From: Actinomyces mediterranea
Lineage (GTDB): Bacteria; Actinomycetota; Actinomycetes; Actinomycetales; Actinomycetaceae
Length of the DNA stretch: 64,000 nt
Assembly (NCBI RefSeq): GCF_900155595.1
Contig: NZ_FTPB01000004.1
Span: 1-64,000, forward strand
Direction of reading: 5' to 3'
The position numbers and the translations under genes are program-made. Position 1 is the first letter of the stretch. Each line of letters begins with the position of its first letter. Shown here in pieces: positions 46,943 through 56,145 of the stretch. Below the pieces are notes generated by a model. The model worked only from the letters and a program-made list of their open reading frames with translations. It was not told the origin of the DNA and made no database searches.

Positions 46943-47677
46943 TCAGAGCTCCACGTCCTCCACGCTGCGCAGGAAGTCCGAGAGGCGGTTCGCCGCTGCA
47001 ACGACCGAAGGACCGTGCTGTCTGCCGGGCTGGCGCCCCATGCGCTCGATCGGGCCCGAGATCGACAAGGCGGCGAGGACTCGACCCGATGGTCCGCGAA
47101 CCGGCGCGGACACCGAGGCGACGCCGGGCTCGCGCTCTCCGACGGACTGCGCCCAGCCGCGGCGACGGACCTGGGACAGCATCGTCGCATTGAAAGACGC
47201 GCCGTACAGGCCGCGGTGCAGACGGTCGGGCTCTTCCCAGGCGAGCAGGACCTGCGCGGCGGAACCGGCACTCATGGACAGGGTCGCGCCGACGGGGATG
47301 GAATCGCGCAGACCCATCTCCCTTTCGGAAGCGGCGACGCAGACGCGGTAATCGCCCTGGCGGCGGAACAGCTGAGACGATTCCTTCGTGTGATCGCGCA
47401 GCGCTTCCAGGACTGGCATCGATGCGGCGAGGAGTCGGTCCTCGCCCGCTGATGAGGCGAGTTCTTGCAGACGGGGGCCGAGAACGAATCGGCCCTGCAT
47501 GTCGCGGGCGACCATGCGGTGATATTCGAGCGCCACCGCGAGGCGATGGGCCGTCGGGCGTGCCAAACCGGTTGCGGAAACGAGCTGGGCCAAGGTGGCG
47601 GGACCCGATTCGAGTGCACCCAGAACGAGTGCCGCCTTGTCCAGGACGCCGACTCCGCTTGATGAAGAGTCCTCCAT
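46943..47677 (-). CDS. ndgR: IclR-family regulator of leucine genes (NdgR/LtbR type)
   Basis: A 244-residue IclR protein. The winged helix (LVLGALESGPATLAQLVSAT, with GLARPTAHRL as recognition helix) fills residues 11-60, and the ligand domain follows (VCVAASEREMGLRDSIPVG, PVRGPSGRVLAALSISG). An IclR gene divergent from leuCD is the well-known NdgR/LtbR arrangement of actinobacteria, which controls leucine synthesis. The start at 47677 was chosen because an upstream reading to 47728 would translate the operator-like palindrome at 47691-47713. No ribosome site is clear, so it may be leaderless. Confidence 0.88.
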   Translation of the reverse strand: MEDSSSSGVGVLDKAALVLGALESGPATLAQLVSATGLARPTAHRLAVALEYHRMVARDMQGRFVLGPRLQELASSAGEDRLLAASMPVLEALRDHTKESSQLFRRQGDYRVCVAASEREMGLRDSIPVGATLSMSAGSAAQVLLAWEEPDRLHRGLYGASFNATMLSQVRRRGWAQSVGEREPGVASVSAPVRGPSGRVLAALSISGPIERMGRQPGRQHGPSVVAAANRLSDFLRSVEDVEL

Positions 47678-47690
47678 GAATACACAGTCT

Positions 47691-47713
47691 GCCATCTCAT
47701 CCATTGAGATGGC
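47691..47713. promoter_or_regulatory. 23-base palindrome in the ndgR-leuC divergent region
   Basis: GCCATCTCA, spacer TCCAT, TGAGATGGC is a perfect 9-base inverted repeat. It lies 14 bases before ndgR and 88 bases before leuC, ideal for autoregulation and control of leuCD by the IclR protein. Binding is inferred from position and symmetry. Confidence 0.65.
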
Positions 47714-47800
47714 AAGTCTTCGCATCATGAAACGGGAAGACGATGAGGGCGAACGGTGACACGTACGTCAGAAAACACTGTGTAGCGGCAAGGAGGAACC

Positions 47801-49201
47801 ATGACCGGCACCATGGCCGAGAAGGTCTGGAACGACCACATCGTCAAGAGGGGCGAGGGCGGGGCCCCCGATCTCCTCTACATCGACCTTCATCTCGTCC
47901 ACGAGGTGACCAGCCCGCAGGCCTTCGAGGGTCTGCGCCTCGCCGGGCGCACCGTCCGCCGCCCTGATCAGACGATTGCCACCGAGGATCACAACACTCC
48001 GACTCTCGACATCGATCTGCCGATCGCCGATGAGACGAGCCGCACCCAGATCAACACGCTGCGCTCCAATGCGAAGGAATTCGGTATTCGCCTGCACTCG
48101 CTCGGCGACGCCGATCAGGGTATCGTCCACGTTGTCGGCCCCCAGCTCGGCCTCACCCAGCCCGGCCTGACCATTGTGTGCGGAGACTCGCACACGTCCA
48201 CCCACGGGGCATTCGGCGCTCTCGCTTTCGGGATCGGCACCAGCCAGGTCGAGCACGTCCTCGCAACTCAGACGCTGCCCCTCGCGCCCTTCAAGACCAT
48301 GGCGATCACCGTCAACGGCTCCCTGCCCGAAGGCTCGACCGCCAAGGACATCATTCTCGCCGTCATTGCGAAGATTGGCACCGGCGGAGGCCAGGGTTAC
48401 GTCCTCGAATACCGTGGACAGGCGATTCGCGAGCTGTCGATGGAAGGGCGGATGACGATCTGCAACATGTCCATCGAAGCGGGCGCACGCGCCGGAATGG
48501 TCGCCCCTGACCAGACGACATTCGACTACATCAAGGGCCGCCCCCACGCCCCCGAGGGCGAAGAATGGGACAGGGCCGTCGAATACTGGAAGACCCTGCC
48601 CTCCGATGAGGACGCCGTCTTCGATGCGGAGGTCGTCTTCGACGCCGCCGACATTGAGCCCTTCGTCACCTGGGGCACCAACCCCGGCCAGGGAGTCCCC
48701 CTGTCGGCATCCGTCCCCAACCCCCAGGAGATCGGCGACGAGACGAAGCGCGCTGCCGCCGAGCGCGCCCTCGAATACATGGGGCTGGAAGCGGGTACGC
48801 CGATGCGCGCCATCGGAGTGGACACCGTCTTCCTCGGCTCGTGCACCAACGGGCGCATCGAGGATCTGCGCGCTGCCGCCGAAATCCTCAAGGGTCGCAC
48901 CAAGGCCGAGGGCGTGCGCATGCTCGTCGTACCGGGTTCGGCGCGCGTCCGCCTCCAGGCCGAGGCCGAGGGTCTCGACAGGGTCTTCACGGATTTCGGA
49001 GCCGAGTGGCGCAACGCCGGCTGCTCGATGTGCCTGGGCATGAACCCCGACACTCTGTCCCCGGGTGAGCGTTCGGCCTCGACCTCGAACCGCAACTTCG
49101 AGGGGCGTCAGGGCAAGGGCGGACGCACCCACCTCGTGTCGCCGCTGGTGGCAGCGGCTACAGCCGTGCGCGGTACCCTGTCCAGCCCCGCCGACCTGTG
49201 A
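47801..49201 (+). CDS. leuC: 3-isopropylmalate dehydratase, large subunit
   Basis: A 466-residue aconitase-family subunit that isomerises isopropylmalate, and probably citramalate as well. [29 protein letters not shown] and FLGSCTNGR hold active-site residues. The three cluster cysteines are in SCTNG and in [16 protein letters not shown] lies five bases before the ATG. It precedes leuD by 24 bases and is divergent from ndgR. Confidence 0.96.
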   Translation: MTGTMAEKVWNDHIVKRGEGGAPDLLYIDLHLVHEVTSPQAFEGLRLAGRTVRRPDQTIATEDHNTPTLDIDLPIADETSRTQINTLRSNAKEFGIRLHSLGDADQGIVHVVGPQLGLTQPGLTIVCGDSHTSTHGAFGALAFGIGTSQVEHVLATQTLPLAPFKTMAITVNGSLPEGSTAKDIILAVIAKIGTGGGQGYVLEYRGQAIRELSMEGRMTICNMSIEAGARAGMVAPDQTTFDYIKGRPHAPEGEEWDRAVEYWKTLPSDEDAVFDAEVVFDAADIEPFVTWGTNPGQGVPLSASVPNPQEIGDETKRAAAERALEYMGLEAGTPMRAIGVDTVFLGSCTNGRIEDLRAAAEILKGRTKAEGVRMLVVPGSARVRLQAEAEGLDRVFTDFGAEWRNAGCSMCLGMNPDTLSPGERSASTSNRNFEGRQGKGGRTHLVSPLVAAATAVRGTLSSPADL

Positions 49202-49225
49202 GCAGCAACGAAAAAGGAGACTGAC

Positions 49226-49885
49226 ATGGATAAGTTCACGACCCACACCGGTGTCGGCGTCCCGCTTCGTCGCTCGAACGTCGACACCGACCAGATCATC
49301 CCGGCCGTCTACCTCAAAAGGATCACTCGCACGGGATTCGACGACGCCCTCTTCGCTGCGTGGCGTTCCGACCCGTCCTTCATCCTCAACCAGGACGCCT
49401 ACAAGTCCGCCTCCGTCCTCATCGCCGGACCCGACTTCGGCACAGGCTCGTCGCGCGAGCACGCCGTGTGGGCGCTCAAGGACTACGGCTTCCGCGTCGT
49501 CCTCGCCCCGAAGTTCGCTGACATTTTCCGCGGCAACGCCGGTAAGCAGGGCCTCGTTGCGGGCGTCATCACGCAGGAGGACTGCGAGTCGCTGTGGAAG
49601 GTCCTCGAGACTGAGCCCGGCACCGAGGTGACGGTGTCCCTCGAGACGAAGACCGTCACGGCCGGTCCCATCACCACAAGCTTCGAGATTGACGACTACG
49701 TGCGTTGGTGTCTCATGGAGGGCCTCGACGACATCGCGCTGACCCTGCGCGACGAGGAGGCGATCAGCGACTACGAGGCGCGCCGCCCCGACTTCAAGCC
49801 GAAGACCCTTCCCGCGAAGTTCCTGCCTAAGGAAGAGGTCGTCTCCGCCAGGCCCATCAATATCGGCATGCCGACTGTGCGCTGA
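49226..49885 (+). CDS. leuD: 3-isopropylmalate dehydratase, small subunit
   Basis: A 219-residue swivel domain that completes the LeuCD enzyme. [17 protein letters not shown] near the start and [18 protein letters not shown] near residue 72 are diagnostic. AAAAGGAGA precedes the ATG at 49226. A strong hairpin follows at 49926-49962, ending the leuCD operon. Confidence 0.96.
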   Translation: MDKFTTHTGVGVPLRRSNVDTDQIIPAVYLKRITRTGFDDALFAAWRSDPSFILNQDAYKSASVLIAGPDFGTGSSREHAVWALKDYGFRVVLAPKFADIFRGNAGKQGLVAGVITQEDCESLWKVLETEPGTEVTVSLETKTVTAGPITTSFEIDDYVRWCLMEGLDDIALTLRDEEAISDYEARRPDFKPKTLPAKFLPKEEVVSARPINIGMPTVR

Positions 49886-49925
49886 AGCTTTGGCGTGCCC
49901 GCTTGCACGCATGTGAATACGGCGA

Positions 49926-49962
49926 CGCGCCCTGTGGGGGATTCGACTCCCCTGTGGGCGCG
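49926..49962 (+). terminator. Terminator of leuCD
   Basis: The outer arms CGCGCCC and GGGCGCG, with an inner GGGG/CCCC pair, form a two-tier hairpin 40 bases after the leuD stop. No T-run follows. Confidence 0.65.
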
Positions 49963-50026
49963 GCGCAGTCGTGTCCTGGAATAGAGTGGTGGCATTCCTA
50001 GAATCCCCACCCAGGAGTTCAACGAA

Positions 50027-51346
50027 ATGTCCTCAGTGCTGCGAGTAGAAGGCGGCCATCCGCTCGAGGGAACCATTACCGTTCGCGGCGCAAAGAACTT
50101 CGTGCCCAAGGCGATGGTCGCCTCCCTCCTGGGGGATTCGCCGTCGCAATTATCGAATGTCCCCCTCATCCGCGACGTTGACGTCGTCTCCGATCTACTC
50201 GGCCTTCACGGCGTCACCGTGGACTTCGATCAGAAGAGCGGCGTAATGTCCCTCGACCCGACGAATGTCACCGTCGCCTCCCGATCCGATATCGACTCCC
50301 TCGGAGGAGCCTCGCGCATTCCGATCCTCTTCTGCGGCCCTCTCCTCCACCAGCTCGGCGAGGCCTTCATCCCCGAACTCGGCGGCTGCAATATCGGCGG
50401 ACGCCCTATCGACTTCCACCTCGACACCCTGCGCAATTTCGGCGCCGTCGTCGACAAGCGCACCGACGGGGTCCATATCAAACGGCCCGCGGAGGGGCTG
50501 CACGGAGCCGTCATTGAGCTGCCCTTCCCCTCGGTGGGCGCCACAGAGCAGACACTGCTCACCGCGGTGCGCGCCGAGGGAATCACGACCCTCAAGGGGG
50601 CGGCTGTCGAACCGGAGATCATGGATCTGATCAACGTACTGCAGAAGATGGGCGCCATCATCTCCGTCGACACGGATCGCACGATCCGCATCGAGGGCGT
50701 CTGTCGACTCACCGGGTTCCGCCACACGGCCCTTCCCGACCGCATTGAGGCCGCCTCCTGGGCAGCTGCGGCGCTCGCCACTCACGGCGACGTGTACGTC
50801 TTGGGCGCACACCAGCCGGATATGACGACCTTCCTCAACACCTTCCGTAAGGTAGGCGGCGCCTTCACCATCGATTCCGAGGGCATCCGTTTCTACCACC
50901 CGGGCGGCGAACTCCACTCCATCGCCCTGGAGACGGCGGTCCACCCTGGTTTCATGACGGACTGGCAGCAGCCGCTCGTCGTCGCCCTCACCCAGGCGCA
51001 GGGACTGTCCATCGTCCACGAAACGGTCTACGAGAATCGATTCGGCTTCACCAGCGCCCTGCGCAAGATGGGCGCGAATATCCAGGTCTACCGCGAGTGC
51101 CTCGGCGGCACGCCCTGCCGCTTCGGCCAGCGCAACTTCTTCCACTCGGCGGTCATCTCCGGCCCCACGCCGCTGCACGCGGCAGATATCGTGGTTCCCG
51201 ACCTGCGCGGCGGCTTCTCGCACCTCATTGCGGCCCTCGCCGCGAAGGGCACTTCCACGGTCGCGGGCATCGACGTCATCGCGAGGGGTTACGAACACTT
51301 CACGAGTAAACTCCACCAGCTCGACGCCCGCGTCGAATACGCGTGA
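50027..51346 (+). CDS. murA: UDP-N-acetylglucosamine 1-carboxyvinyltransferase
   Basis: A 439-residue enzyme that transfers enolpyruvate from PEP to UDP-GlcNAc, the first committed step of peptidoglycan synthesis. The catalytic Lys-Asn pair is in VRGAKNFVPK near residue 21. The flexible loop LGGCNIGGRPID keeps the cysteine that fosfomycin attacks, so the enzyme should be fosfomycin-sensitive. AGGAG lies nine bases before the ATG. It begins a run of envelope genes with a lipid kinase, an acyltransferase, gpsA and ddl. Confidence 0.93.
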   Translation: MSSVLRVEGGHPLEGTITVRGAKNFVPKAMVASLLGDSPSQLSNVPLIRDVDVVSDLLGLHGVTVDFDQKSGVMSLDPTNVTVASRSDIDSLGGASRIPILFCGPLLHQLGEAFIPELGGCNIGGRPIDFHLDTLRNFGAVVDKRTDGVHIKRPAEGLHGAVIELPFPSVGATEQTLLTAVRAEGITTLKGAAVEPEIMDLINVLQKMGAIISVDTDRTIRIEGVCRLTGFRHTALPDRIEAASWAAAALATHGDVYVLGAHQPDMTTFLNTFRKVGGAFTIDSEGIRFYHPGGELHSIALETAVHPGFMTDWQQPLVVALTQAQGLSIVHETVYENRFGFTSALRKMGANIQVYRECLGGTPCRFGQRNFFHSAVISGPTPLHAADIVVPDLRGGFSHLIAALAAKGTSTVAGIDVIARGYEHFTSKLHQLDARVEYA

Positions 51347-51367
51347 GCGAGTGGGAGTCACCTGTCG

Positions 51368-52303
51368 ATGATGTCCGCCACGCGCCGCGGCGCGCGCACC
51401 CTCCACCTCCTCGTCTCCTCAATGTCGGCGGGCGGACGATCAGTCTCCATCGGCCCGACTGTTGTGCGGATCCTGCGAGCAGGGGGCTGGTCCGTGCGCG
51501 TCAGCGTCACCACGTCCAGCGATGATCCGACGACGTTGGCCGCCTCATCGGGCGAGGACGTCGTCGCCGCCCTCGGAGGAGACGGCTACATCGCCGCCGT
51601 TGCACGCGGATGCCATGAGTCTTCCGCCCTCTTCGCGCCCCTGCCCGGAGGACGGGGCAACGACTTGTGCAGAGCTCTGGGAATCGGCGCGGACCCGCTG
51701 CGGCGCGCACGCGCCCTCGCGCCCCTCGGTTTTTACGACGAGGACGATGAGGACGCGCTCATAGGGCGTTCGCGCATGATGGACGGCATCTGGGTGGAGT
51801 CCGCTGCGGGGCGCCGCCTCGTCCTTGGCATCATCTCGCTGGGGTTGGATGCGACGGCGAATATCCTCGCCAATGAGTCCTGGCTCAACCACGGTCCCCT
51901 CGCGTACGGCTACGGCGCATTCGCTGCGCTCGCCACCTACCGGCCGGACAGGGTTGAGGCCGTTGTCGACGGCCAGGAGCGCGACCTGGCCGGTTGGGTA
52001 ACGTCGATCTCCAACTCGGGATGTTTCGGAGGCGGAATACGGCTGGTGCCCTCATCGAATCTGCACGACGGGCGCATCGAATTGTGCCACGTCGCACCTC
52101 TCCCCCTGAGCACAGTCATACCGATCCTGGCTAGGATCGTCGCCGGACGATCCGCCGTCCACCCGGCGATCGAAGTGGAACAAGTGACGACGGTGGAAGT
52201 CAGGGAACCGAAGGGCCTGGTCGCAATGGCCGACGGCGACCGCGTTGCGAGTGTGCCCTTCACGGCGACCGCCGCCCCGCAGATCGCCAACGTCCTCCTC
52301 TAA
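51368..52303 (+). CDS. Diacylglycerol/lipid kinase-family protein
   Basis: A 311-residue DAGK catalytic-domain protein. ALGGDGYIAAVARG with the GGDG nucleotide loop lies near residue 70, and PGGRGNDLCRALG near residue 95 is the second signature. The C-terminal beta-rich part (SNSGCFGGGIRLVP, HDGRIELCHVAPL) matches the fold. It should phosphorylate a lipid at the membrane, possibly diacylglycerol recycled from cell-wall or lipoglycan synthesis. Two adjacent ATGs (51368 and 51371) are possible starts. It is close behind murA, so it may be co-transcribed. Confidence 0.85.
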   Translation: MMSATRRGARTLHLLVSSMSAGGRSVSIGPTVVRILRAGGWSVRVSVTTSSDDPTTLAASSGEDVVAALGGDGYIAAVARGCHESSALFAPLPGGRGNDLCRALGIGADPLRRARALAPLGFYDEDDEDALIGRSRMMDGIWVESAAGRRLVLGIISLGLDATANILANESWLNHGPLAYGYGAFAALATYRPDRVEAVVDGQERDLAGWVTSISNSGCFGGGIRLVPSSNLHDGRIELCHVAPLPLSTVIPILARIVAGRSAVHPAIEVEQVTTVEVREPKGLVAMADGDRVASVPFTATAAPQIANVLL

Positions 52304-52328
52304 AGCGCACCCCGCTACACTCACCACT

Positions 52329-53117
52329 ATGAGCTCCAGCGTCACAGGCTTCTACCGTTTCGCCCGCGCCGTCCTGCGCCCCATTATGACCCCATGGGTC
52401 AGAATCGAAGCGCTCGGGACGGAGAACATCCCCGAATCGGGGCCCTACCTGCTGGTCGTCAACCACATCTCTGAAGTCGACCCACTGAGTCTGTGCTGGT
52501 ATTTCATGAAGCGCGACGTTCCCGTCCGCTTCCTCGCGAAGAAGTCGATGTTCGCAGTCCCCGTCTTCGGCACAATCATTTCGGGCATGGGGCTCATCCC
52601 CGTCGACCGCGAGGTGTCTCCCGCCCAATCCCTCATTCCTGCAGTCGAGGCGCTCAAGGGCGGGGAGGTCGTGTGCATCTACCCCGAGGGGACGCTGACA
52701 CGAGAACCCGATTACTGGCCGATGGCCTTCAAGACGGGCGCTGCGCGCCTCGCCTTGGACTCCGGCGTCCCTGTCATCCCAGTCGCACAGTGGGGGGCCC
52801 ACACGATCAAGAGCCGCTACGGCTCCGGCATTGACATGAGACCGGGTCGCACGATGACTTTTTCATTCCTGCCCGCCCTCGACCTGTCCGACCTCATGAG
52901 CGAGGCCGGGTCGGCCAACCATGATGCGGTCAATGAAGCCACGAATAGGATGCACCGGGTGATCAGCGATGGAGTGGGTGAGTTGCGTGGACAGAGCGCT
53001 CCGACCCGGATCTGGGATCCCCTGACCCCCGAGGGGCCGTGGTGGGAACACGAGGGCAGGGCGGCCGCCGAAGAGGCCGCCCGCCTCTCAGGCGAAGCGA
53101 AGGACACAAAAGCGTAA
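52329..53117 (+). CDS. 1-acylglycerol-3-phosphate acyltransferase (PlsC family)
   Basis: A 262-residue membrane-associated acyltransferase. The catalytic NHISEVDP (H-x4-D) lies near residue 43, the substrate-binding YPEGTLTR near residue 120 and PVIPVAQWG near residue 153. It should make phosphatidic acid for phospholipid synthesis, which fits gpsA nearby. TACACT at 52313-52318 lies 10 bases before the ATG and no ribosome site is seen, so it may be leaderless. A charged C-terminal tail (EAARLSGEAKDT) is accessory. Confidence 0.9.
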   Translation: MSSSVTGFYRFARAVLRPIMTPWVRIEALGTENIPESGPYLLVVNHISEVDPLSLCWYFMKRDVPVRFLAKKSMFAVPVFGTIISGMGLIPVDREVSPAQSLIPAVEALKGGEVVCIYPEGTLTREPDYWPMAFKTGAARLALDSGVPVIPVAQWGAHTIKSRYGSGIDMRPGRTMTFSFLPALDLSDLMSEAGSANHDAVNEATNRMHRVISDGVGELRGQSAPTRIWDPLTPEGPWWEHEGRAAAEEAARLSGEAKDTKA

Positions 53118-53157
53118 CGCCCAGGAGCCTCGAGGCTGAGCGCCCGTCAGGTGCCCC

Positions 53158-53787
53158 CTACCTCTTAATGTCGATGACGGCCCGCACCGGATCTGCGAGG
53201 AAACCGATCTGGAAGTCCCGCTGAGCGTCCATGCCGATGGCGATGTGCGTCGTGTCCTCGAAAGTGCCATCCTCAATGACTTCGATCGGCCCGATCGCCA
53301 GCGTCTTCGGGCCGTCGTAGTACCGGGGCTGCAGGGCTTCATCGACCGGCATGGTGGTGCCGGATAACACGATGTCGAGGAAGACCTCGCCACTGACCTC
53401 GAGGGGCTCCCCGCGTCCCTGCTCACGCGGCTCATCCGACCAACTGACGAAGTAGCCGGGGCTCCCCGTCCCCGTGAATTCGACGGTGACGCGGTAGAAG
53501 TTGGCGTGTTCGCCGACTCGCAGATCCGTGAAGACCATCGGATCGTCGGTCGTCTGGGGGGCGAGGTCATTGAGGCTGCGCACCCAGGCATCGCCATTGA
53601 TCGGCCTCGTCGCGCTCTCGCTCGGTGAGGCGCTCGACTGTGCGCTCGCGAACTGGCCCGCGTCGGTGGGCGTCGCAGTCGATTGGGCGGATTGGGGGGA
53701 CGGTTGGGGGGGAGTCGAGCAGGCGCCCAGCGCGAGGCCGACTGAACAGGCGAGCAGGGGGATGGACAAACGCGTTGACACGGTCAT
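53158..53787 (-). CDS. Lipoprotein with AMIN-like domain
   Basis: A 209-residue predicted lipoprotein. The signal ends at the lipobox ALGACS with the cysteine at residue 23. A Ser/Pro/Ala-rich linker runs to about residue 65, then a beta-rich domain follows (FYRVTVEFTGTGSPGYFVSW, GEPLEVSGEVFLDIVLSG). That is the pattern of actinobacterial AMIN-like lipoproteins of unknown role, probably at the cell wall. It is divergent from gpsA, with AGGAGCC before the start at 53787. Confidence 0.8.
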   Translation of the reverse strand: MTVSTRLSIPLLACSVGLALGACSTPPQPSPQSAQSTATPTDAGQFASAQSSASPSESATRPINGDAWVRSLNDLAPQTTDDPMVFTDLRVGEHANFYRVTVEFTGTGSPGYFVSWSDEPREQGRGEPLEVSGEVFLDIVLSGTTMPVDEALQPRYYDGPKTLAIGPIEVIEDGTFEDTTHIAIGMDAQRDFQIGFLADPVRAVIDIKR

Positions 53788-53838
53788 GGTGGCTCCTAAG
53801 TCCCGTCGGAACAGTCAGATATGAGTAGGCTCTCACAT

Positions 53839-54870
53839 ATGACGACTCAACGTGAACTGCACAGGGCGGCGGTGCTCGGAACCGGCGCATGGGGAACGAC
53901 ATTCGCTCAGGTGCTCGCCGACGCGGGCATGAGCGTCACCATGTGGGGCAGGAACGCCCAGACCGTCGACTTCATCAACTCCGGGGAGAACACGACCTAC
54001 CTGCCGGGCATTGAACTCTCCGACCTCATCAGCGCGACGACTGACTGCAATGCGGCGATCGACGGTGCCGACCTCGTCGTCCTCGCAGTCCCCGTCGCCG
54101 CGGTGCGCCCGACCCTCGAATCGATTCGCGACCGGATCGGCCCCGGAGTCGGCATCATCTCCCTGGCCAAGGGCTTGGAGCTGTCAACGCATATGCGCGT
54201 CGACCAAATCATCTGCGACGCTGCCGGAGTCGACCCCGGGCAAGTGGCCGTCATCTCGGGGCCGAATCTGTCGCGCGAAATCGCCGAGCACCATCCGACG
54301 GCGACGGTGGTGGCCTGCACGAGCCTCGATCGCGCGATTGAGATCGCGAAGGCATGCCACACCCCGTACTTTCGCCCCTACGTGTCGACCGACGTCATCG
54401 GCTGTGAGATCGCAGGAGCGACGAAGAACGTCATCGCGGTGGCGATAGGCGCGGCGGAGGGCATGGGGCTCGGCCTTAACACTCGGGCGACCCTCATCAC
54501 CAGGGGTTTGGCGGAGATCACTCGATTCGGCACAGCGATGGGCGCAGCCCCCCAGACCTTCTCCGGCCTTGCAGGCATCGGCGATCTCATTGCGACTTGT
54601 TCATCCCACTTGTCGCGCAACTTCTCCCTGGGGCACCGCATGGGCCGGGGAATGAGTCTGGACGAGGCGCTCTCCCTGTCTCCCGGCGTCGTCGAGGGGG
54701 TCCGCTCCGCCCAGCCGATCCTCGAGCTCGCGAAGACTCGCGGCATCGACATGCCGATCACCGAGGCGGTCGTCAACGTCGTGCGCGATGGCGCAAGTAT
54801 TCAAGAAATGGGCGAGATGCTGTTGTCGCGGCCCCAGAAGATGGATGGTTGGAAGATCACCCTCGTGTGA
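53839..54870 (+). CDS. gpsA: Glycerol-3-phosphate dehydrogenase [NAD(P)+]
   Basis: A 343-residue enzyme that makes sn-glycerol 3-phosphate for phospholipids. It shows the Rossmann motif VLGTGAWGTTFAQ near residue 13, SGPNLSREIAEHHPTA, the catalytic lysine region EIAGATKNVIAVAIG and RGLAEITRFG near residue 222. The ATG at 53839 matches the family start. TAGGCT at 53825-53830 lies just upstream with no ribosome site, so it is probably leaderless. It supplies the substrate for the nearby acyltransferase step. Confidence 0.95.
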   Translation: MTTQRELHRAAVLGTGAWGTTFAQVLADAGMSVTMWGRNAQTVDFINSGENTTYLPGIELSDLISATTDCNAAIDGADLVVLAVPVAAVRPTLESIRDRIGPGVGIISLAKGLELSTHMRVDQIICDAAGVDPGQVAVISGPNLSREIAEHHPTATVVACTSLDRAIEIAKACHTPYFRPYVSTDVIGCEIAGATKNVIAVAIGAAEGMGLGLNTRATLITRGLAEITRFGTAMGAAPQTFSGLAGIGDLIATCSSHLSRNFSLGHRMGRGMSLDEALSLSPGVVEGVRSAQPILELAKTRGIDMPITEAVVNVVRDGASIQEMGEMLLSRPQKMDGWKITLV

Positions 54871-54944
54871 TGAATCCACCCACCCGGGCCCGCAGCGGCA
54901 TGGGCTTGTGCGAAGGCGCCAGTGGCAGCGATACGCTGGTCCCC

Positions 54945-56081
54945 ATGATTGATTCTTCGCGAGCCCGGGTCCTCATCGTTTTCGGCGGACGCTCCGGCGA
55001 ACACGAGGTGTCGTGCGCAACCGCAGCAGGTATCCTCACGGCCATCGACCGCATGAAGTGGGATGTCCTTCTTGTCGGCATCACCCGAGAAGGGGAGTGG
55101 GTGCGCGTCGCCGATGACCCCTCCGCCCTCGAGTTCCGCGACGGGCAGGGCCAGTCGATCAGCGCGGGCGACTCGCGTGTCGTCCTCGCACCCGGCTCGG
55201 GCTCCCTCCTCGACGTCACCTACGAGGGCGATCCCGACGTCCCCGGGTCACGCATCGCGAAGGTCGAGGATCTGGGGCGCGTCGACGTCGTCTTGCCGCT
55301 CCTGCACGGCCCCTACGGCGAAGACGGCACGATTCAGGGACTGTTTGAGATGGCGAATGTGCGCTACGTCGGATGCGGCGTCACATCGAGTGCGATCAGC
55401 ATGGACAAGCACCTGACGAAGACGGTCCTCGCAGCGGCCGGAATCGATGTCGGCTCCTGGGAGCTCGTCACCTCGCTCGACTGGGAAGAAGACTCGCGCG
55501 CCGTCGTTGAGCGGATCAACGCCCTGGGCTACCCGGTCTTCGTCAAGCCGTGCCGGGCGGGCTCGTCGATCGGCATCTCCAAGGTGGATAGCGAAGCAGA
55601 ATTGGCGACGGCCATCAAGGAGGCGCAGAACTACGACCCGCGTGTCATCGTCGAGGCGGCGATCGCGGGCCGGGAAATCGAATGCGGCCTCCTCGGCTCC
55701 GCTCACGGGCGCCCCCGCACCGCCCCTCTCGGCGAGATCGAAGTCCCCGAGGGCGAGTTCTACGACTACGAACTCAAGTACGTTGACACGGAGGCGATCG
55801 GCCTTGTGTGTCCGGCAGATGTCGAACCGGCTTTCGAGCAGAGGATCCGTGACACCGCTGCGAAGGCCTTCGAGGCTCTCGAATGTGAAGGGTTGGCGCG
55901 TGTCGACTTCTTCCACGACCCCGCCTCCGGGTCCGTCATCATCAACGAGGTCAATACGATGCCCGGCTTCACGCCGATCTCGATGTACCCGCAGATGTGG
56001 GCGGTCGGCGGCCTCGACTATCCGAGCCTTATCGACGCATTGTTGTCCGAAGCACTCGACCGCCAGCCCGGATTGCGCTGA
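54945..56081 (+). CDS. ddl: D-alanine--D-alanine ligase
   Basis: A 378-residue ATP-grasp enzyme that makes D-Ala-D-Ala for peptidoglycan. It shows VFGGRSGEHEVS near residue 13, LHGPYGEDGTIQG, VFVKPCRAGSSIGISKV, AGREIECGLLG and NEVNTMPGFTPISMYP with the metal and product-binding residues. The tyrosine next to S-M in that last motif indicates the D-Ala, not D-lactate, type. TACGCT at 54932-54937 lies seven bases before the ATG, so it is probably leaderless. A longer reading from 54597 would overlap gpsA and was rejected. Confidence 0.95.
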   Translation: MIDSSRARVLIVFGGRSGEHEVSCATAAGILTAIDRMKWDVLLVGITREGEWVRVADDPSALEFRDGQGQSISAGDSRVVLAPGSGSLLDVTYEGDPDVPGSRIAKVEDLGRVDVVLPLLHGPYGEDGTIQGLFEMANVRYVGCGVTSSAISMDKHLTKTVLAAAGIDVGSWELVTSLDWEEDSRAVVERINALGYPVFVKPCRAGSSIGISKVDSEAELATAIKEAQNYDPRVIVEAAIAGREIECGLLGSAHGRPRTAPLGEIEVPEGEFYDYELKYVDTEAIGLVCPADVEPAFEQRIRDTAAKAFEALECEGLARVDFFHDPASGSVIINEVNTMPGFTPISMYPQMWAVGGLDYPSLIDALLSEALDRQPGLR

Positions 56082-56145
56082 CCTTCACAGTCCGAGCACC
56101 GGCTGCGACCCGCCGAGCCCCGGATTCGGCGGCTATCGTGTCACT

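Noticed and set aside
47768-49912. A 714-codon open frame on the minus strand
   Set aside because: It is antisense to leuCD, which match their families fully; the antisense frame has no recognisable domain.
50195-51406. A 403-codon open frame antisense to murA
   Set aside because: Same reason: murA is clear, and the shadow is low-complexity Asp/Gly/Arg.
54597-54944. A 5' extension of ddl
   Set aside because: It would overlap gpsA in another frame, and the ddl family start is at 54945.
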